Shown: positions 8,890 through 17,701 of the stretch, piece after piece
Position numbering within the stretch: position 1 is the stretch's first letter
Layout: every line of letters begins with the position of its first letter
DNA from: an uncultured Peptococcaceae bacterium
GTDB lineage: Bacteria > Bacillota > Peptococcia > Peptococcales > Peptococcaceae
Direction of reading: 5' to 3'
NCBI GenBank assembly: GCA_910585405.1
Contig: CAJUDO010000003.1
Coordinates: forward strand, 98,482-162,481
Length of the DNA stretch: 64,000 bases
Notes under the pieces: model-generated
Database searches by the model: none
Told to the model about the DNA's origin: nothing
What the model saw: only the letters and a program-made list of their open reading frames with translations
Made by a program: the position numbers and the translations under genes

Positions 8890-10932
8890 TTAGAATTCTT
8901 CTTCAAATGCTGAATAAACCGGTGCGCCTTCACATTCGCGGGTCATACGCACACCGCCGATGGCAGCAACAGTAGCCGCAAAGTCAACCTGCTGAATAAT
9001 ACGATCAATCGTGGCTCCTTTCTTAAAGCCCTTGCCCGCCATAATCAGAATAGGCGATACAGATGTACCCCAGTACCCGTTTGTCGTACTCAGCGAATCG
9101 CCATGCAGACGATTGAAGCCTTCTGCCAGGAAATATACCACATCACCGCATTCCGGCCCATACATACCTAGTAGCATTGCATCTTTGTTGCGCAGTGCCA
9201 AACTGATGGCCCGTTTGCCCTGATATTCATACTGATAGAGTGCTTTGATCAAGTCTTCTTCCACCTGATATTTATCAGCAGGGTCTACAATTCCGTGTGG
9301 ATTGCGCCCCTTCAGATTAATATAGATATGACCGCCGCGGGTAGCCACTGCTTTGGTATGTTCCCAGTCAATTTCTTTCAAAGCATTGCCGTTTTCGTCA
9401 TGTTTTAATGCAGTAAAGCCCAATTCTTCCAACACCCGAACATTGCAGCCAAATGCGTCACCAATCAGTGGTGGATGCTCCTCTTCCATGACCAACAGAC
9501 CATGATCACTTACGATCAAGATACTCCAATCTTCATCCAACAAATGGAGGAATTTGCCCAGATAACGGTCGGTTTGGCGATATACTTCGCGGATACATTC
9601 CTGATAAGCTTCTGCTCTGGCAATAGCTTCCGGTGTATTTTCACGTGGTTTGGCATGATGCCAGAATTTATGACCCATATGGTCCACGTTGTGGATATGA
9701 CTGTAAATTACTTCAAAACCGGCTTCTTCGATACAATAGTGCATTACTTTACTCTGATAATCACACACCTTTTCCCAAGCCGCAATCATCAGATCTCTGG
9801 CTGTACTCGGCTCTTTTGAACCATAAAATGGGATAGATGGAAGCAAACCAATATTTTCAATAATTTCATCATTGAAAGCATGAGGATGCCAAATTGATTT
9901 ATCTGTGCTATTCACACCTGTACCGATATTCAGTTTTACATGAGAACCATCTTCCGCTAGCTCCAGCACCTTCAGATTGCGCAAACAAGGAACTTTGCTG
10001 CCGTCGGCGGCAGGTTCTATGTCTACAAACTGAATCTGTGGCATTGCAGCTGTAATTGTTACCATTGGTTCTGTTGCTTTCTTATTTTCATAGATGGCAA
10101 CAGTTTCATATATACCCTGCGCATTTTTCAGAATCAGAGCCGGTCTTCTCACATACCCATTGCCCAATACAAGTGTAAATTCCAACGCATCAGCCGGTGC
10201 ATCTGCCCAGCCCTTAGCTTCTTTGATTGGGGAGTTTACTACATCGATTGGGGTATCATCCAATCCCAATTCACCGTCGGCTTCACTCAATTCAATATTC
10301 CTTACACCGCCACCGCCAGATCCACCGGAAACACTTGATGAAACGCTATTGGTTTCCTTTTCATCCGCCACATCTACATCGGTCAACACACAGCCAGCGC
10401 CGTTTGAAACTTGAATACGAGGTTTATAAACGACTTCTTCTATAGAACGGTCCGCCACAATCACTTTTTCCCAGTCAAGTGCCGTTAAACCGGTACCTAT
10501 AAAGCCGGGAGTGGTGCCATCTGCCACATACAAGTTTGGATTATCGCTGGTTGGAGGCCAGCTGGAACCTGGCCAGTGCCATACCAATGTCTTTTTACCG
10601 GCCTCAGCAAATACATTCCAAAGTGGTTCCGATTTACATTTACGGGAGTCCAGTGCGTAGGACAAATCTTCCAAATTTTCCGGATCAGGATTCCAGAAAC
10701 AGGTGATTCCATGGGTTCCCGGACAGGTACCAGTAGCCATGGTGGTCCACATTGGTGGTGTGATAGTCGGATGTCCGCCCAACATTACCAGGTCTTCACG
10801 TGCCACGCCCCGTTCCAAGAATTTTTTCACGTTTGGCAATTCACCTTCTTCTATAAACCGTTTTGTCAAAACCGGATCCATACCATCCACGCCCAGAATC
10901 ATAATTTTATCGGAGAAAGCTTTTCTATTCAT
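8890..10932 (-). CDS. Type I phosphodiesterase / alkaline phosphatase superfamily protein
   Basis: A 680-residue metal-dependent phosphodiesterase or phosphatase related to nucleotide pyrophosphatases. Visible two-metal site parts are GVDGMDP (Asp16, Asp19), the Thr nucleophile region HPTITPPMW (about 54-62), HIHNVDHMGH (412-421) and SDHG (475-478). It has no signal peptide, so it acts in the cytoplasm. A large insert of about 200 residues (roughly 170-350) separates the catalytic halves and contains a Ser/Gly-rich linker at 195-209. AAGGAG supports ATG 10932. It is the intact paralogue of the frameshifted gene at 1572-3553 and is likewise divergent from a LysR gene. The substrate is unknown; the downstream anion transporter suggests an imported phosphorylated or organic anion. 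Confidence 0.88.
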   Translation of the reverse strand: MNRKAFSDKIMILGVDGMDPVLTKRFIEEGELPNVKKFLERGVAREDLVMLGGHPTITPPMWTTMATGTCPGTHGITCFWNPDPENLEDLSYALDSRKCKSEPLWNVFAEAGKKTLVWHWPGSSWPPTSDNPNLYVADGTTPGFIGTGLTALDWEKVIVADRSIEEVVYKPRIQVSNGAGCVLTDVDVADEKETNSVSSSVSGGSGGGGVRNIELSEADGELGLDDTPIDVVNSPIKEAKGWADAPADALEFTLVLGNGYVRRPALILKNAQGIYETVAIYENKKATEPMVTITAAMPQIQFVDIEPAADGSKVPCLRNLKVLELAEDGSHVKLNIGTGVNSTDKSIWHPHAFNDEIIENIGLLPSIPFYGSKEPSTARDLMIAAWEKVCDYQSKVMHYCIEEAGFEVIYSHIHNVDHMGHKFWHHAKPRENTPEAIARAEAYQECIREVYRQTDRYLGKFLHLLDEDWSILIVSDHGLLVMEEEHPPLIGDAFGCNVRVLEELGFTALKHDENGNALKEIDWEHTKAVATRGGHIYINLKGRNPHGIVDPADKYQVEEDLIKALYQYEYQGKRAISLALRNKDAMLLGMYGPECGDVVYFLAEGFNRLHGDSLSTTNGYWGTSVSPILIMAGKGFKKGATIDRIIQQVDFAATVAAIGGVRMTRECEGAPVYSAFEEEF

Positions 10933-11118
10933 CGTTTTTCGCTCCTTCTGTGATTTTATTCTATCTTTATGATAAAGTAATAAGTGTATCTGTTTCTGTC
11001 GACAGGAAAAAGAATACTGTTTATGTGCTTATTATAAATCCGGCTTATAGATTGGAATAGTCCCCAAAAAATTGTGGTTTTTCTGCAAAATCTATCTAAA
11101 AAAATATGTAGCAAATAC

Positions 11119-11147
11119 TTGTCGTTATAATGTAAAACCGCTATAAT
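11119..11147 (+). promoter_or_regulatory. Candidate promoter of the second LysR gene
   Basis: TTGTCG at 11119-11124 and TATAAT at 11142-11147 are 17 bases apart. The rest of the divergent region (10933-11118) holds a perfect palindrome CTGTCGACAG at 10996-11005 and no gene. Confidence 0.55.
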
Positions 11148-11176
11148 AAAATCAGCGCATAAAGGACGGTGATCTC

Positions 11177-12079
11177 ATGAATCTGGACTACTATCAGTAT
11201 ATCGCAACTACTGCTGAATGCGGTTCTATCAGCAAAGCAGCAGAGAAATTACATCTGCGGCAGCAAAATCTCAGCGGCACCATTCGAAAAGTCGAACAAT
11301 ACTACGGCATCACGATCTTTACACGGGATATCAAAGGCATCACCCTGACCAAAGACGGGGAATACTTTTTGAAAGAAATCCGACAGATGCTGGCCATCGC
11401 TGACAAGTTGGAGCAAACCCATCTTTATCCCAGCAAAAGACATTATGCTAATGTAGTCGATCATATTACTATATATATTCCAGATATGCTCAGTCCTGGT
11501 TTATGGACACAAAAGATCAAAGAATTCAATGATATTTTTCCACATGTAGAAATAAGCATCCTTTACCGTCCTGCCAAAGAAGCGCTTCAGTTAGCGTTGC
11601 ACGACAAAAAAGCTATTGTGGTACTTAACGTTCCCTTTTTCGTAACAAATTTTTTATCAAAACTGCCAGCAACTCTAATCGCTACAGAACTACCACAAAA
11701 AACCTATTATGCTGCCATCACCCGAAAACAAAATCCGGAAGCAAATACACTCACAAAAATTTCGGTAAATGAATTACTGAAAAAGAAATTGGTGCTGTGT
11801 TCTAACGTTTCTCTGGAAAAAAATATCTTTTATCGTCTGTTGAAATATTATGGAGAACCGCAAATACAATATGTAATCAGTAACACTTTTTTGTATCTCA
11901 ATTTTATGGGTACTGACAATTACTGGTCCTTAGCACGTGAGACTCAAAGCAATCCTTTTGAGTTTAAAAATATACCCTTGATTGAAGATTTTTACGCTAC
12001 AGTCTATATCATTCGACATATAAACACCAATGACTCCTTTATCATGCAAACACTGATCAAAAAATTGTCTGAACTGTAG
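11177..12079 (+). CDS. LysR family transcriptional regulator
   Basis: A 300-residue LysR-type regulator: an amino-terminal helix-turn-helix (GSISKAAEKLHLRQQNLSGTI) and an effector-binding domain. The recognition helix has RQQNLSG rather than the usual TQPAVS. It is divergent from the intact phosphodiesterase, which it probably controls. It is less like the LysR gene at 3772 than their shared context would suggest. The carboxy-terminal half is AT-rich and uses more AAA/AAT codons than neighbouring genes. The effector is unknown. Confidence 0.88.
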   Translation: MNLDYYQYIATTAECGSISKAAEKLHLRQQNLSGTIRKVEQYYGITIFTRDIKGITLTKDGEYFLKEIRQMLAIADKLEQTHLYPSKRHYANVVDHITIYIPDMLSPGLWTQKIKEFNDIFPHVEISILYRPAKEALQLALHDKKAIVVLNVPFFVTNFLSKLPATLIATELPQKTYYAAITRKQNPEANTLTKISVNELLKKKLVLCSNVSLEKNIFYRLLKYYGEPQIQYVISNTFLYLNFMGTDNYWSLARETQSNPFEFKNIPLIEDFYATVYIIRHINTNDSFIMQTLIKKLSEL

Positions 12080-12167
12080 CTACAAGTCGCATTTAATACA
12101 AGAGCTTTCTGCAAAATCCGCACATGCCAATCGATAAGCATGCTGCGCATCTTAAATAGATTCCAAC

Positions 12168-12226
12168 AAAAAAACTTCCGCAAAAGTGTTGTTCCCTTAG
12201 GAAAGACGCTTTGCGGAAGCTTTTTA
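12168..12226. terminator. Bidirectional intrinsic terminator
   Basis: CTTCCGCAAA pairs with TTTGCGGAAG and is flanked by A7 on the left and T5 on the right. It separates the convergent LysR gene and the DMT transporter. Confidence 0.85.
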
Positions 12227-12232
12227 TCGTGC

Positions 12233-13201
12233 TCAATCAGCATGTACGGAAGGTTTATGCAGCAAACCGGGAAGAATATTGGTGAGAGAGCCGCACAAAA
12301 TAAATACGATACCGAGAATCATATGCACCGGAATATATTCATGCAAAATCAGGAACGCCAGAATCGGCGCTAAGACAGGCTTGAAGAAAAATACCAGTGC
12401 CGCTGTATTGGCCGATGTCTTTTCCATGGCGATAAAGTAAGCGGCAAATCCCAGCCCTGTCACGCCAATATACACAAAGAGCACCATAGGCAGGTTCTGT
12501 AAGGTATAGCCTGTAAAAAAGGGAATATAGGCAAAATTCTGTAAACCATGAGCCAGCAGAAAATCCGCAACCGCAGGAAGGTGTCCCGCCGCCGCTAAAA
12601 GAATCAACTCGACGCTACCGAACAAAAAGCCGAAACAGGTCACTACCACACCGCCGAATTTGTAGCATTTTCGTTTGCCCAGCACCGTATAAAACGCAAA
12701 AAGCAAAGTAGCAGACAGTGTTAGCACGACCCCCAACGGCTCAATATCCATGTGAAACGGGTCAATGATAAATATAATCCCCACAATGTCCAGCAGCAGC
12801 GCTATTACATTCCGCATATAAATGGGCTCATGCAGAATCAGATAAGCCAGCACCAGGACAAATAAAGGATTGCTGCTGAACAGTACTGCCACTACAGATG
12901 CATTGGCATGCAGTGTTGCCATTTGATAAAGCATCATACTGATTACAATTCCAATCAGCCCCAGAAAGGCAAAATAGCGCAAATCGGCTGCTTCCATACG
13001 TATCTGCTCTTTTTCCAAACGACGTAAGCTATTGAAAGCAAAGGGCAAGAGCACCAACCCTCCAAAGAAAAAACGTGAGAAGGTAACCTGTACCGGATTC
13101 AAATCGCCTCCGATAAATTTTAACACAATCTCCATCAGACTGAAAAAAACAGTGGTCACTGCAATGTAGAAATATCCCTGTTTTTGATTTACCGACAACA
13201 C
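12233..13201 (-). CDS. EamA/DMT family transporter
   Basis: A 322-residue membrane protein with ten predicted helices in two five-helix EamA repeats, the drug/metabolite transporter fold. The second repeat carries the conserved helix-end phrase LVFFFKPVLAPILAFLILHE. Members usually export amino acids or other metabolites; the substrate here is unknown. The start is GTG 13201, with GAGGT 8 bases upstream. It is divergent from dpaA. Confidence 0.85.
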   Translation of the reverse strand: MLSVNQKQGYFYIAVTTVFFSLMEIVLKFIGGDLNPVQVTFSRFFFGGLVLLPFAFNSLRRLEKEQIRMEAADLRYFAFLGLIGIVISMMLYQMATLHANASVVAVLFSSNPLFVLVLAYLILHEPIYMRNVIALLLDIVGIIFIIDPFHMDIEPLGVVLTLSATLLFAFYTVLGKRKCYKFGGVVVTCFGFLFGSVELILLAAAGHLPAVADFLLAHGLQNFAYIPFFTGYTLQNLPMVLFVYIGVTGLGFAAYFIAMEKTSANTAALVFFFKPVLAPILAFLILHEYIPVHMILGIVFILCGSLTNILPGLLHKPSVHAD

Positions 13202-13329
13202 AAGTCAAGACCTCTTTTCCGTGATAGCTTGCATGTTTAAACATTACAAACCTCTTATTCCACCTTTCAATTATAGCACCTGCCGACAAAAATACAACTG
13301 TCTTTTGCACAAATTTTTTAATCTGTTTC

Positions 13330-13356
13330 ACCAAACAACTTCCAATCCATATACTG
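13330..13356 (+). promoter_or_regulatory. Possible sigma-K-like promoter of dpaAB
   Basis: An AC at 13330-13331 lies 16 bases before CATATACTG at 13348-13356, close to the sigma-K pattern (AC, CATAnnnTA) known to drive spoVF in B. subtilis. The last two positions differ and the motif is short, so this is tentative. Confidence 0.3.
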
Positions 13357-13385
13357 ATTAATATGAATGAAAGGAGGTTTTCCTT

Positions 13386-14267
13386 ATGTCTTACCCTTCT
13401 ATTGCCGTTTTTGGCGGCGATGCGCGGCAAAAATGGCTGGCCCATACCCTAGAAGCGCAAAATTTGCTTTCTGCCGTTTATGCAGTACCTGATTATCAGC
13501 CTTCTTCTCCCCATGTCACAGTACTGGAACATCCTGCCCAACTCTCTCAATATGCCTGTCTTACGGGTCCTGTGCCATTTTGCCGCGAGGAGCAGCTTGT
13601 ACTTCCCTATACGGCGGCACCCATGTCTCTTTCATCATTTTTAGCATTTTTGCAGCCAGGTCAATGTGTTGCCGGCGGTAATTTTCCCGCTTCTTTTATT
13701 GCACAATGCCACGATAAACAAATCGAAATTTATGATTATATGCACTCTTCCTCTTTGACGCTTGCCAACGCTGTTCTCACCGCCGAAGGAATGCTGGCTG
13801 TATTGCTGACCCAAACACCCTATGCTCTGCAGCAGGCATCTATATTGCTTCTGGGTTATGGACGCTGTGGGATGCTACTGGCTCAAAAGCTTCAGGCTTT
13901 GGCCTGTCGGGTGACGGTTTGCGAAAAGGATCCATTACGGCGTAGTCTGGCTGATGCGCAGGGTTTCACCACACTCACACCAGAAGAATTGCCCGCTTCC
14001 TTACCTGCTCACCGCTTAGTTGTCAATACAGTACCGGAACTTCTGCTCACCGCGCCCCTGCTGCAACTGTTTCCCGCGGACGCACAGCTTTTTGACCTGG
14101 CCAGCGCGCCGGGAGGTATTGCGCAGGAAGCCGCCAAAAAACAAGGGTTATTTGTCCAGAGCTGTCCTGGTTTACCTGGCCGCACAGCACCGCAAACCGC
14201 TGGTCAAAAATTGGCGGCTGACCTCCTGAGCCATTTGCAAATTGTTGCACTCCCTCAGAAAGGATGA
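13386..14267 (+). CDS. dpaA: Dipicolinate synthase subunit A
   Basis: A 293-residue NAD(P)-binding subunit of dipicolinate synthase, which with DpaB oxidises dihydrodipicolinate to the dipicolinic acid that fills the spore core. A Rossmann motif LLGYGRCGMLLAQKL lies near residue 158, preceded by the DpaA-type amino-terminal domain (IAVFGGDARQKWLA). AAAGGAGG 9 bases upstream supports the ATG. It ends 6 bases before dpaB. In spore formers it is made in the mother cell late in sporulation. Confidence 0.9.
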   Translation: MSYPSIAVFGGDARQKWLAHTLEAQNLLSAVYAVPDYQPSSPHVTVLEHPAQLSQYACLTGPVPFCREEQLVLPYTAAPMSLSSFLAFLQPGQCVAGGNFPASFIAQCHDKQIEIYDYMHSSSLTLANAVLTAEGMLAVLLTQTPYALQQASILLLGYGRCGMLLAQKLQALACRVTVCEKDPLRRSLADAQGFTTLTPEELPASLPAHRLVVNTVPELLLTAPLLQLFPADAQLFDLASAPGGIAQEAAKKQGLFVQSCPGLPGRTAPQTAGQKLAADLLSHLQIVALPQKG

Positions 14268-14273
14268 TTTCTT

Positions 14274-14876
14274 ATGACTATTGATTTTCACGACAAAGCC
14301 ATCGGCGTTGCCGTTACTGGCTCCTTCTGTACCTTTCGGCAAGTGTTTGAAGAATTGGAATCCTTAGCGCAAACCGGCGCTTCCCTGTACACCATTTTTT
14401 CAGATAATGCCTATCACACCGACAGCCGTTTTGGAGCGGCTTCTGAATTTTTGGAAAAAGCCAGAAACATCACCGGAAAAGAACCCATCTCCACCATTCC
14501 CGATGCAGAGCCCATCGGTCCGAAAGCTCTGTTCGATATTCTGCTCATTGCCCCCTGCACTGGCAATACCCTCTCTAAACTGGCAAATGGCATTTCAGAC
14601 ACGCCTGTTTTGATGGCTGCCAAGGCACATCTGCGCAACAATCGGCCTCTGGTCATTTCTCTGTCCACCAACGATGCCTTGGGCATGAATCTGAAGAATA
14701 TCGGTATTTTGCTCAACACAAAAAATATTTATTTTGTACCCTTCGGGCAGGATAATTATCGCACCAAGCCCAATTCTATGATTGCCCATACCAATCTAAT
14801 CCCCCAAACCATTCAGCAAGCGCTGAATGGCAAGCAGATTCAGCCTGTGATTCGCAGTCCCTACCCGGAAAACTAA
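14274..14876 (+). CDS. dpaB: Dipicolinate synthase subunit B
   Basis: A 200-residue flavoprotein-like subunit (SpoVFB) that forms the dipicolinate synthase complex with DpaA. Family marks are GVAVTGSFCTF at residue 11, IAPCTGNTLSKLANGI near 90 and VISLSTNDALGMNLKNIG near 124, the last two being flavoprotein-fold loops. The length matches B. subtilis SpoVFB. AAAGGATG 7 bases before the start lies in the end of dpaA. Together with spoIIGA-sigE this shows that the organism carries true endospore genes. Confidence 0.93.
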   Translation: MTIDFHDKAIGVAVTGSFCTFRQVFEELESLAQTGASLYTIFSDNAYHTDSRFGAASEFLEKARNITGKEPISTIPDAEPIGPKALFDILLIAPCTGNTLSKLANGISDTPVLMAAKAHLRNNRPLVISLSTNDALGMNLKNIGILLNTKNIYFVPFGQDNYRTKPNSMIAHTNLIPQTIQQALNGKQIQPVIRSPYPEN

Positions 14877-14909
14877 CAGAAACAAAAGCAATGGAAGGAG
14901 TGACACGCT

Positions 14910-16745
14910 ATGTGCGGAATTGCCGGATTCTACCAGACATCTTTTGATTATACACAAAATCAAAAATGGCATGAACGATTGGAAAAAATGAAAGACAGCT
15001 TAAAACGCCGCGGTCCCAATGAGCAGGACGTGATTCTTTATCCTCATGCGGGATTGGCGCACACCCGACTGGCCATCATTGATTTGGTCAAAGGCCATCA
15101 GCCCATGACCAAAACAGAGGGCCAGCGCCACTGCACCATCGTATATAACGGTGAGTTGTATAACACCGCCCAATTGCGTCAAAAATTGAGTTCTTATCCT
15201 GTACTTTGGCAGACCAATAGCGATACGGAAGTAATCTTGAATGGTTATTTTTTTTGCGGTACAGCATTTTTCCAGGAGCTAAACGGCATCTTTGCCTTTG
15301 CCATCTATGACAGCCAGGAAGACGTTTTATTGCTCTGTCGAGACCGTCTCGGCGTAAAGCCGCTGTTTTATCAACAGGTCGCTGAGGAAGTCATCTTCGG
15401 CTCTGAGCAAAAGGCGCTCTTTGCGGCTGGCATCTCGCCTGTCCTCAAGGCTGACGGCTGGGGAGAAATTCTGGGGCTGGGCCCAGCCCGCACACCGGGA
15501 CACGGTGTATTTTACGATATGAAAGAGGTATTACCGGGACATTATTTATCCATCCAAAGCAAGCAGATCCGCGACAATATCTACTGGCAGCTACAGGCAA
15601 AGCCCCACGAGGACACCTACACCGATACAGTGCAAATTGTCGCTGCACTGGTGGAGGATAGTGTAGAGCGGCAAATGATTTCTGATGTGCCAATCTGCAC
15701 CTTTCTCTCGGGTGGATTAGACAGCAGCCTGGTATCCGCAATCTGCGCTCGAAAATTAGCCAAAGAAGGAAAACAGCTACATACATTCTCTTTTGATTTT
15801 GTCGACAATGATAAAAACTTTCAGGCCAATAGTTTTCAATCCTCATTGGACCGTCCTTTTGTGGAGCTGATGGTAAAACACATCGGTAGCCAACACACCT
15901 ATCTGGAATGTACCAACCAAAAACAGGCAGATTATCTCTACAAAGCTGTAGATGCTCGTGATTTGCCCTGCATGGCCGATGTGGAATCCTCCCTGCTTTA
16001 TTTCTGCAGTCAGGTGGCGCAGCACAATCGTGTGGCGCTTACCGGTGAATGCGCCGACGAAATCTTTGGTGGGTATCCCTGGTTTCATCAGCCAGCAGCA
16101 CTACAACGGCATCATTTTCCATGGTCCTATCAAATGGACGCCCGCACTGCACTTTTGCGGGATGATTTTTTGAATGAAGTGGATTTGGAAGCATACGCCC
16201 AGCAAGCTTATGACAATACCATTGCTGCCACACCACGGTTGGAAGGGGAAACAGGGTTAGAGGCACGTCGCCGGGAAATCGCATATCTCAACGTCGTCTG
16301 GTTTATGGCCACACTCCTTAACCGCATGGACCGCACCAGTATGTATTCCGGCCTGGAAGCCCGCGTCCCCTTCGCCGATCATCGCATCTTAGAATATGTC
16401 TATAACATCCCCTGGGAAATGAAATGCCATAATGGACACACCAAAAGTCTGCTGCAGGAGACTGGCCGCAATTTACTTCCTTTAGAGGTATTATATCGTA
16501 AAAAAAGTCCCTATCCTAAAACATATGATCCCGCCTACGAAGCCCTCTTGCGCAATCGTCTGCTGGAAGTCTTAGCCTATCCCAACTCTCCTCTGCTGGA
16601 TATCGTAGACGTCAAAAAAGTGCATACTTTTTTAGATACACCATCCGATTACGGCCGCCCTTGGTTCGGTCAACTGATGGCGGGACCGCAAATGATGGCC
16701 TATTTGCTGCAGATTAATTATTGGATGACAAAATATAAATTGTAG
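14910..16745 (+). CDS. asnB: Asparagine synthetase (glutamine-hydrolysing)
   Basis: A 611-residue enzyme that makes asparagine from aspartate, ATP and glutamine. Cys2 (MCGIAGF) is the glutaminase nucleophile, with NGELYN near residue 77. The synthetase domain has the ATP-pyrophosphatase loop SGGLDSS near 267 and GECADEIFGGYPW near 379. GGAG lies 10 bases before the ATG. It begins 33 bases after dpaB on the same strand with no terminator between, so it may be co-transcribed with spore genes. B. subtilis has a sporulation-linked asparagine synthetase (AsnO), so a sporulation role is possible but not shown. Confidence 0.92.
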   Translation: MCGIAGFYQTSFDYTQNQKWHERLEKMKDSLKRRGPNEQDVILYPHAGLAHTRLAIIDLVKGHQPMTKTEGQRHCTIVYNGELYNTAQLRQKLSSYPVLWQTNSDTEVILNGYFFCGTAFFQELNGIFAFAIYDSQEDVLLLCRDRLGVKPLFYQQVAEEVIFGSEQKALFAAGISPVLKADGWGEILGLGPARTPGHGVFYDMKEVLPGHYLSIQSKQIRDNIYWQLQAKPHEDTYTDTVQIVAALVEDSVERQMISDVPICTFLSGGLDSSLVSAICARKLAKEGKQLHTFSFDFVDNDKNFQANSFQSSLDRPFVELMVKHIGSQHTYLECTNQKQADYLYKAVDARDLPCMADVESSLLYFCSQVAQHNRVALTGECADEIFGGYPWFHQPAALQRHHFPWSYQMDARTALLRDDFLNEVDLEAYAQQAYDNTIAATPRLEGETGLEARRREIAYLNVVWFMATLLNRMDRTSMYSGLEARVPFADHRILEYVYNIPWEMKCHNGHTKSLLQETGRNLLPLEVLYRKKSPYPKTYDPAYEALLRNRLLEVLAYPNSPLLDIVDVKKVHTFLDTPSDYGRPWFGQLMAGPQMMAYLLQINYWMTKYKL

Positions 16746-16759
16746 CGCACGTTGCATGC

Positions 16760-16798
16760 AAAAGGCTGCTGCCAAAATCAACTGACAACAGCCTTTTC
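16760..16798. terminator. Intrinsic terminator after asnB
   Basis: AAAAGGCTGCTG pairs with CAACAGCCTTTT (one mismatch). It can serve asnB and, on the other strand, sigE. A second palindrome CTTTTCAAGTTGAAAAG at 16894-16910, followed by CCTTTTTT, lies in the same 227-base gap. Confidence 0.65.
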
Positions 16799-16972
16799 CT
16801 CTACATAACACCTCTTTTTTATTCATAGCCTCTCACTGCTACACCTTTTTATTTTGGGCTGCCACATGATTTACTTTCCCAAAGAAAATATTTCTTTTCA
16901 AGTTGAAAAGCCTTTTTTCTTTGCAATCTGCAATCAAGCTTAAACTTTCCATCACTGACACAGTATAAACTA

Positions 16973-17686
16973 TTACTCCAACTTTTGAAATTCCCTTTGC
17001 AATCGCCCAATGATTTTCTTTTCTAATCGTGAAATATAAGACTGTGAAATTCCTAATAAATCTGCTACTTCTTTTTGCGTGCGTTCTTCGCGTCCTCGCA
17101 GACCAAACCGCAATTCCACAATGGTTCGTTCCCGTTTGGACAATTTCGACATGGCGGTTTGCAGCAAAGAATAATCAATATCTTTTTCAATATACTGATA
17201 AATGGTGTCTTCGTCTGTCCCCATCACATCAGACAAAAGCAATTCATTGCCATCATAGTCAATTTTTAAAGGTTCATCCAAACTGACTTCATACCGCATT
17301 TTGCTGGTGCGGCGCAATTGCATCAAAATTTCATTTTCAATACAGCGTGAGGCATAGGTGGCCAGCTTAATTTTTTTTGTGTTGTCAAAGGTATTGACCG
17401 CCTTAATTAACCCAATGGTTCCAATCGAGATCAAGTCTTCCACCGGAATACCGGTATTTTCAAATTTGCGAGCAATATAAACCACCAGCCGCAGATTATG
17501 TTCAATCAATGCTGTGCGCACTTTCGCGCCGTCCTGCTCCATTTTGCTCAACAGCTGCTGTTCTTCCTCTGGCGTTAAAGGCGGCGGCAAGGTTTCATTG
17601 CTGCCAATATAATAGACGCCCTCTTGCAAATGCAGTTTCTGCACCATCCAAAGCAAAATTAGATTCACTTTTTGCGGTAACTTCAT
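16973..17686 (-). CDS. sigE: Sporulation sigma factor SigE
   Basis: A 237-residue sigma-70 family factor that directs early mother-cell transcription in sporulation. The amino-terminal prosequence (about the first 27 residues, hydrophobic and then LHLQEG) is removed by SpoIIGA. Region 2 follows (LRLVVYIARKFENTGIPVED and the -10 recognition helix), and region 4 has the helix-turn-helix KEVADLLGISQSYISRLE. AGAGGGG upstream supports the ATG. It lies 15 bases after spoIIGA, forming the classic spoIIG operon. sigG, often next in Clostridia, is not here. Confidence 0.95.
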   Translation of the reverse strand: MKLPQKVNLILLWMVQKLHLQEGVYYIGSNETLPPPLTPEEEQQLLSKMEQDGAKVRTALIEHNLRLVVYIARKFENTGIPVEDLISIGTIGLIKAVNTFDNTKKIKLATYASRCIENEILMQLRRTSKMRYEVSLDEPLKIDYDGNELLLSDVMGTDEDTIYQYIEKDIDYSLLQTAMSKLSKRERTIVELRFGLRGREERTQKEVADLLGISQSYISRLEKKIIGRLQREFQKLE

Positions 17687-17701
17687 TGTACTACCCCTCT
17701 C

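Noticed and set aside
14877..14909. T-box or terminator controlling asnB
   Set aside because: The gap is 33 bases with no hairpin or T-box motif.
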